Assembly: GCA_002811645.1 (NCBI GenBank)
Contig: PDIP01000053.1
Location: 2,478 to 66,477 of the forward strand
Direction of reading: 5' to 3'
DNA length: 64,000 bases
Source: Corallochytrium limacisporum
Taxonomy: Eukaryota; Opisthokonta
The notes under the pieces: generated by a model
Databases searched by the model: none
What the model was told of the DNA's origin: nothing
What the model saw: only the letters and a program-made list of their open reading frames with translations
Program-made: the position numbers and the translations under genes
In this document: piece by piece, positions 58,593 to 64,000 of the stretch
How positions within the stretch are numbered: the stretch's first letter is position 1
How the letters are laid out: each line of letters opens with the position of its first letter

Positions 58593-60248
58593 TTAAAGGG
58601 AAGACTCAATGTCTTCCTCGTACCTAGCCAGCAGGATAATGATGGCAAACCCGAACCAAATGCAGAAGTGTTGCAGAAGAGTGAATTTAAGGATGTCCTT
58701 GCGACTGCTGCCGTCGTGATTGTCGTCACCGGAGGCTTGGCTGTTAGAGCCGTCCTGATAGGCAGGCAGTTCACTCTGGCCCAACTTCTTCTCGTTCGGG
58801 CGCTCCTCATCCTCGGGGCCAGAGGGGCGAGGCACCACGGCGAGATCCTCGCTGATCTCGCTATCCCGCTTGTGCCTGATGAGCTCTTGCATGGCCAAAT
58901 TAACTTGGGGCCAAATGTCCACAAGAGCAATGTAGATGAAAGTACCAGCGACCAGAGCCAAAATGTAAGCTTGGGTATCATCATCGGTAATGGCCGCACC
59001 GGCAAGGGCACCAGCGATGGCGGTCAGAGCACTCAGGAAATTCCAGCCCAGAGCACGCCAGTAACCAAGGCCGGCATGGAGCAAGACCGCAAAGTCACCA
59101 AACTCGTGAGGAATCTCATGGCAAATGATGGCAATGGTGGTACCGAAACCAGCGGACACGGAGACAGTAAAGGCAACACCGATGGCAAGACCATCGACAA
59201 AGTTGTGGAGACCATCACCCACAATGATATGCCAGGCCACGTGATCAACCTCCTTGAGGGGACGGCCCTTAGCACGGAAAATTTCAGTGCCCCGTGCATT
59301 GGGGGAGGCGTGGTCATCTTGATGGAGATCGTGGACATGGCCATGGCTAGTACCGGCGACGATGGCCATGATGGCCTCGAACAGCATAATGGCGTAGAAA
59401 CCGATAAGGATAAGACTGGTGCGCAGCAACATCTCGGAGTCTGACAACTCTGCCTCTTCATGGTCATGTCCATCATGATCATGGTTGTGGAGACCGAGAG
59501 CTGAGGGAATCAGATGCATGACAGCATCACCGAGCAAAACACCAATGGCCATGCACATCAGACTGATCATGACCCAGCGGGCAATCCTAGGCTTGCGGTC
59601 CGCGAGAGGAACAAGGAGGGCACCGACCAGGGACAGAATTGAAACGATGGCAGCAGCCAGCACAGCCCATCCGCGGGCTTCGCTCTCGGAAAGACCGGAG
59701 GAGCTCTCACTGCTATGGTCGTGTTCGTCCTCACCGCCAATCAGGCCTGCCTCAGCACAGGGACCAGATGGAGACACCTGCAGGAGTAGAGAAGGAGCCA
59801 TGGTCACGAGTTGGTCGATCTCAATGTCAGAAGTTGCGTCCAAGCCATGCGCCTCAAGGAGTTCCTCGGCAGTCGGGTAGCACTCGGTGGTAGCAGTCTG
59901 GCGGCGGCGGCGTGTAGCGTCCGCTGTGTCTTCGTCGTCATGGTCCTCATCACCATGTTCTTCGTCATCATGGTCCTCATCACCATGTTCGTCATCATGT
60001 TCTTCGTCATCGTGGTCGTGGTCGTGGTCATGATCGTGGTCATGGTCTTCTTCAGGGGTGAAGCCGTAGTTTCCAAGCATCGTCTCGAAGTCAGAAACGC
60101 TCAAGTGATCAACACTACCCTCAGTGCTGTACAGAGCAATGAGATCACCTGCGGCCTGGTAGGCTATTTCAGTTGCGTTCACGGCATCGTCCTGGGCCGC
60201 AACGGCGGCGAGTAGTGCCACCAGCGGCACAATAGTTTTTCCAAGCAT
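58593..60248 (-). CDS. LIV-1 type ZIP zinc transporter (SLC39)
   Basis: 551 aa. Signal peptide 1-19 (MLGKTIVPLVALLAAVAAQ). The extracellular N-terminus has an alternating H/D/E-rich tract (about 66-107), which probably binds zinc, then a cysteine-flanked helical domain ending TMAPSLLLQV, a degenerate form of the LIV-1 CPALLYQ motif that lacks its cysteine and proline position. Eight membrane segments follow from about 193. The metal-site helices are HNFVDGLAIG (about 348-357, with the ZIP TM4 H-N-x-x-D) and HEIPHEFGDFAVLL (377-390), the LIV-1 HEXPHEXGD signature of zinc carriers; ZIP8/14 have EEXPHEXGD instead. A second His-rich loop (HNHDHDGHDH) lies at 254-263. It likely imports zinc into the cytosol. 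Confidence 0.94.
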   Translation of the reverse strand: MLGKTIVPLVALLAAVAAQDDAVNATEIAYQAAGDLIALYSTEGSVDHLSVSDFETMLGNYGFTPEEDHDHDHDHDHDHDDEEHDDEHGDEDHDDEEHGDEDHDDEDTADATRRRRQTATTECYPTAEELLEAHGLDATSDIEIDQLVTMAPSLLLQVSPSGPCAEAGLIGGEDEHDHSSESSSGLSESEARGWAVLAAAIVSILSLVGALLVPLADRKPRIARWVMISLMCMAIGVLLGDAVMHLIPSALGLHNHDHDGHDHEEAELSDSEMLLRTSLILIGFYAIMLFEAIMAIVAGTSHGHVHDLHQDDHASPNARGTEIFRAKGRPLKEVDHVAWHIIVGDGLHNFVDGLAIGVAFTVSVSAGFGTTIAIICHEIPHEFGDFAVLLHAGLGYWRALGWNFLSALTAIAGALAGAAITDDDTQAYILALVAGTFIYIALVDIWPQVNLAMQELIRHKRDSEISEDLAVVPRPSGPEDEERPNEKKLGQSELPAYQDGSNSQASGDDNHDGSSRKDILKFTLLQHFCIWFGFAIIILLARYEEDIESSL

Positions 60249-60342
60249 TTTTTGAGTGTAGAGTAAAGCTTACATGAACCTGTAGCTTCTATTGAACTAA
60301 GAAGCCATTTTTGATGATCAATCCAAACCTTGATCTCTGTTG

Positions 60343-60351
60343 CTTTATATA
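60343..60351 (-). promoter_or_regulatory. candidate TATA box of the ZIP transporter gene
   Basis: TATATAAAG on the minus strand, in GGTATATAAAGC, 95 bp upstream of the ZIP ATG at 60248. A start about 30 bp downstream would give a 5' UTR of about 60 nt. It is the clearest TATA box in the window. Confidence 0.55.
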
Positions 60352-60832
60352 CCACGAAGGACGTCGAAGGTGCTGACAAGACATAGTGGTCGATCTCGGG
60401 TGTTGCTTACCAAAAGGCCCACAATACATTCAGACCTACCCTTGTTTTCTTTCTTATCTTTCGGTCCGGAATGCATGCTTCATATCGCTAGAATGGACCG
60501 TAGACGATCATGCCTCTAAAGTGTTGTCAATATGCGGATCAGCATTTAGGTCCTCCAAGCACATACCCAGTTCGGGTCATCCACAGTTGTGTTCTTGAGC
60601 CGCACCCCCGACTCTTGCGACCGTTCAACCCGCACCGGGTACTGCGCAGACACCCGGCAGAGAACAGTGGTCTCCCTTCCCCCGGTCCCCCAACGTTCTG
60701 TTTTTTCCCTATGATTTGTATGCCAAACTCAGAGTCGTAAGAGAAGGTGTGAGACACTTCTCTCCAAATTCTTTTACAGATCCGCCTTTCCCCCCCCCCT
60801 CCCGACTTTTTGTCTCCCTCCTTTCCCCCCCC

Positions 60833-61256
60833 NNNNNNNNNNNNNNNNNNNNNNNNNNNNNNNNNNNNNNNNNNNNNNNNNNNNNNNNNNNNNNNNNNNN
60901 NNNNNNNNNNNNNNNNNNNNNNNNNNNNNNNNNNNNNNNNNNNNNNNNNNNNNNNNNNNNNNNNNNNNNNNNNNNNNNNNNNNNNNNNNNNNNNNNNNNN
61001 NNNNNNNNNNNNNNNNNNNNNNNNNNNNNNNNNNNNNNNNNNNNNNNNNNNNNNNNNNNNNNNNNNNNNNNNNNNNNNNNNNNNNNNNNNNNNNNNNNNN
61101 NNNNNNNNNNNNNNNNNNNNNNNNNNNNNNNNNNNNNNNNNNNNNNNNNNNNNNNNNNNNNNNNNNNNNNNNNNNNNNNNNNNNNNNNNNNNNNNNNNNN
61201 NNNNNNNNNNNNNNNNNNNNNNNNNNNNNNNNNNNNNNNNNNNNNNNNNNNNNNNN
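60833..61256. other. assembly gap (424 Ns)
   Basis: Run of N with a C-run on the left edge and a G-run on the right, the C-run/G-run pattern seen elsewhere in the window. Confidence 0.95.
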
Positions 61257-62319
61257 GGGGGGAGGGGGAATTGAGTCCTGCAGTTTCATTCCCGTTGCAT
61301 CAATTTGAGTACATAATGAACTGTAATTTTCCCCTGGAAAGGACAACTGCGGGAGGGCAAGGCAGGGAGGGGTGGGATCAAAACGGTCAGTCCTCGGCGG
61401 CTACAAAACCAAAATCGCTTGCCGTGTAATCAGAAAAAGAAAGGGAAACAAAGAGCAAAAATTGAACAAAAACAACAAATTCCCAGCAGCCAAAATCTCC
61501 ATATTTAAAGTAAGGAACAGCACCCATCAAACAGACACGGGGACTCCCCTGCCCGGAAAAATAGGCGGAGAGGGAGGGGAGGGGGGGGGGGGGACGGAAG
61601 TTGAATTTGTTCTCTCGGACAACCTTCGACTAGAATGTTTGCCTTACCGAACAGTGAGCCGAGACACCGCTAGTCATCGTCAATTCGTCCCAAGTCTTTA
61701 TTCCGGTGTGTGTGTTCCCTCTCTCCCCTAACCCAAGCGGGGAGTGCCTGTGAATTGAGGGAAAAATACAATAAAAATGTGGCAGTTGTGACTTTTCATG
61801 TCTGTGTAAGGTTTCGGGCTGCTCATGTTCGGTCGTGGAAAGAGGGACCGCTGCACATAAAAAAAGCAAAAAAAAAAATAAGAGGGAAAAAATAGAAACA
61901 AAAGTGGGTCAGAACGGGGGGAAATTTACCGGAGCATTCTCTGAACCTGCCGGACCAAAAAGAAGAGTTGAGCAGGAGGGGGGCAGGCAGGTAAAAAGGC
62001 TTAGTTTGGCTCTCAAACGCAAAGACACGGAGGTATGCTGCTCCAAGGGAGAGAGAATTCGCGAGTTAGATTATACCCATTCTATACCTCAAAGGGACAC
62101 CAAGCCCTGGTGACTATCGCGCATAAAGACGGTCCCGTGCACGAAGAAGTTCCCCAGGGCTGGAGGGGGAGGGTCCGATCGCCTGTCAAAGATTCCTAAA
62201 ATTTACCGCAAAAAAAAATAAAGTATCTGTCTTTCCCTTCCCTCACGCCGCGTAAGTTCTGTGTTTGGTCCTCCGCCGGCTCACGCTTTGTTCAATATGG
62301 AATCAAGGAGGACGACCAC

Positions 62320-62340
62320 AATAACAACAACAACAACAAA
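62320..62340. repeat. CAA trinucleotide microsatellite
   Basis: About five tandem ACA/CAA units in AATAACAACAACAACAACAA. Confidence 0.8.
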
Positions 62341-64000
62341 CTTGTGCCCGTCGGTGACACCTACCTTCGTATTGGTAATCGATTGGTGGGTTTCACCAGC
62401 GCTGTGGTGTGTTTGGCACGGACGGCGTTTTCGCGGATCCCTCTCTGTCTCCTCCTACTGTGTTGGTGGATGGTTTGCAAGGTCCGTGTTCGTATTGGCC
62501 ACGCTGGCCACTTCACGCAACGTCATGCGGGGTTGGAGGACGCTGGCCGCCCACCGCGTTCTCGTGGGGAGAGGTGGCTACCGCAGTTTCTTCGATATCA
62601 CAAGCAGCCGCCCGCCTCCGAAACAGGGAATCTTGCGATAACGAAACTCCTGTTTTCCGAGCACTCTCTATAGAAAACGTACGACATAAATTTCAGCACT
62701 TGCGCTCGGACCAAAGGTCGACAGTCCATTCCCATGTGGGTTTTGTTGCCCGGAGGAGGACAGGAGCGGCCTCCTCTTGCTTTCCCAATTCGTTCTCGGC
62801 ATCTAGCTGCCCTTGGTCCCTAGAGCATTGGTTTCCTGCTTATAGTGCAGGTACGTAAACTATGCCCTGGTTCCCGGGTATTGTCAAGGCCTCTCGCCGG
62901 GGCGCTCACAATACCGTGCCCAAACATCGCCAGCCGACACTTGTCACCTAGCATGCTCGCCCCCTTCGTTCCTTTCAATCGCCAATATGTTACTACACTC
63001 ACAAAGTTTGAGCATGTCTGCAAGATGCGGAGACGAACACGAAGGAAGGGAAGTGGGAAGGGGAACGTCGGGTGCACAATGGCAGCGCCCGGCACAAAAT
63101 TAGGTCCTCGGTCCCCCGTCCAGCCATCGGTCATGGGTTTGCATAAACGGTACTGCGGTACTTTGTGTGGTAAACAGGTGCCTTGATGACTTAACTAGTT
63201 ACCCATGTCGGGTGGGTGCCATGAGCAAGCGATATTGCCCATCTTCGAAATCCCCCGTCACTTTACCATTGATGTCTTGTCTCCCACCTTGGGGACTATA
63301 GGATGTTTCAAAGAAAGAGGTGATACCGTGATGGCGGGGCCAGTTTTGGTGACGGGGCGGAGATGTTGTATATCAAGATGGGAAAAATACCAAAGAATAA
63401 TGCAGCTGATGTAGGTCGGGTGCCCAAGCTGTGAGAAGATACCTTTTCGTTGATGGCTATGATCTGATGCCCTTGTCAGAGCCAGGGGGACCAACGTGCT
63501 TTCCCCGGAACGGATGTGAACGGAGGAGGAAAGGTCTCCAAACTGAAGTTGGCTCTCGCAGATCAAACAGGTCTCTGGTACCGACACAAGGTGTACACAA
63601 GCCGAACCCCCAAGAGGTATTCTCGGCATCAGCCTCCTTCCGATAAACCTTCAGTTCACAGGTAGGAAAGCTATGAAGGAAGCCACGGGATGGTCATACA
63701 TCAGTCGTACTAGATGATCCATAGCGTTTGGACTGTAATCCCAACAGCAGCCTACAGCACCTATTCATGTCGGGAATGCACGGGAACGGAGGAACAAGTA
63801 GAACAAATCACGCGACCGCGACCGACCTTTTTCCGCAAATGTGATGAGCGAGCCCGACAGTACTCTAATGGGATAACTCATAAATATATTGGCGTCGGTC
63901 GTGTGAGTGGGCGGGGGCCACCCCTTCCATTAACTTCGTCGGGTGCTTGTCGGGTGTCCGAACATTTAACAATATCGGTATATGTATTAAAGTTATTATA

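Larger units (their letters stand above)
60352..64000. other. 3.6 kb with no supported gene, and an assembly gap
   Basis: Low-complexity DNA: a C10 run at 60790-60799, a C-run next to the gap (60826-60832), G-runs after it (61257-61261 and 61581-61593), A-runs near 61860-61880, and a CAA microsatellite at about 62320-62340. Frames at 62261-62641, 62409-62858 and 62845-63186 have no recognisable content. Confidence 0.55.

Overview
The window reads as a nuclear contig from a compact, gene-dense, intron-poor unicellular eukaryote. Every recognisable gene lies in one uninterrupted frame, all three standard stop codons are used, and the products are eukaryotic: cytosolic AspRS, ribosomal protein L26, Misato, Rpn13, an R-SNARE, RFWD3, a nucleotide-sugar transporter and a RhoGAP. 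Tropomyosin, a GDAP1-like protein, NME7, GCLM, an ERMP1-like protease, a cyclin E-like protein and a SPICE1-like protein point to an opisthokont, probably a unicellular relative of animals. The intron-poor layout and the apparent biotin gene would fit something like Corallochytrium, but that name is a guess from gene content and was not tested.

Layout. I support 27 protein genes and one doubtful extra ORF. 1.6-8.6 kb: GDAP1-like, AspRS, Misato and sterol/diacylglycerol acyltransferase. 8.6-11.2 kb: a long non-coding block with several C(n)G(n) palindromes. 11.3-13.8 kb: RPL26, the eEF1A methyltransferase EFM4/METTL10 and tropomyosin. 13.8-16 kb: low-complexity DNA with an assembly gap. 16-24 kb: luminal JmjC protein, adenosine kinase, VAMP7-type SNARE, NME7 and IPP isomerase. 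24-33.7 kb: ERMP1-like protease, AONS, a SPICE1-like protein, Rpn13/ADRM1 and a CAP-domain protein. 35-49.6 kb: RFWD3, SLC35D-like transporter, TRPC4AP, cyclin E-like, a transmembrane thioredoxin-fold protein and a lysine-rich zinc-finger protein. 50.3-60.2 kb: GCLM, CRAL-TRIO/RhoGAP, PHAF1 and a LIV-1 type ZIP transporter. 60.3-64 kb: no gene seen, with a second large gap. I found no convincing tRNA, rRNA, snRNA, transposon or CRISPR array.

Organisation. Of 26 gene junctions, 10 are convergent, 9 divergent and 7 tandem. Nine of the ten 3'-to-3' intervals are only 69-179 bp, while 5'-to-5' intervals are about 0.86-2.7 kb. Homopolymeric G or C runs of 8 or more, several as C-run/G-run palindromes, lie in most of the long upstream intervals and in none of the convergent ones. 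All three assembly gaps lie in such intervals. This is a housekeeping region; no operon-like functional cluster is evident. Several neighbours share themes: ubiquitin/proteasome (ADRM1, RFWD3, TRPC4AP), ER membrane or lumen (SOAT, luminal JmjC, ERMP1, thioredoxin-fold protein) and centriole/cilium (NME7, SPICE1-like).

Start codons. Where the longest open frame begins with a non-ATG codon or runs into a probable 5' UTR, I chose the ATG supported by homology, signal peptide or Kozak-like context, and say so in the entry.
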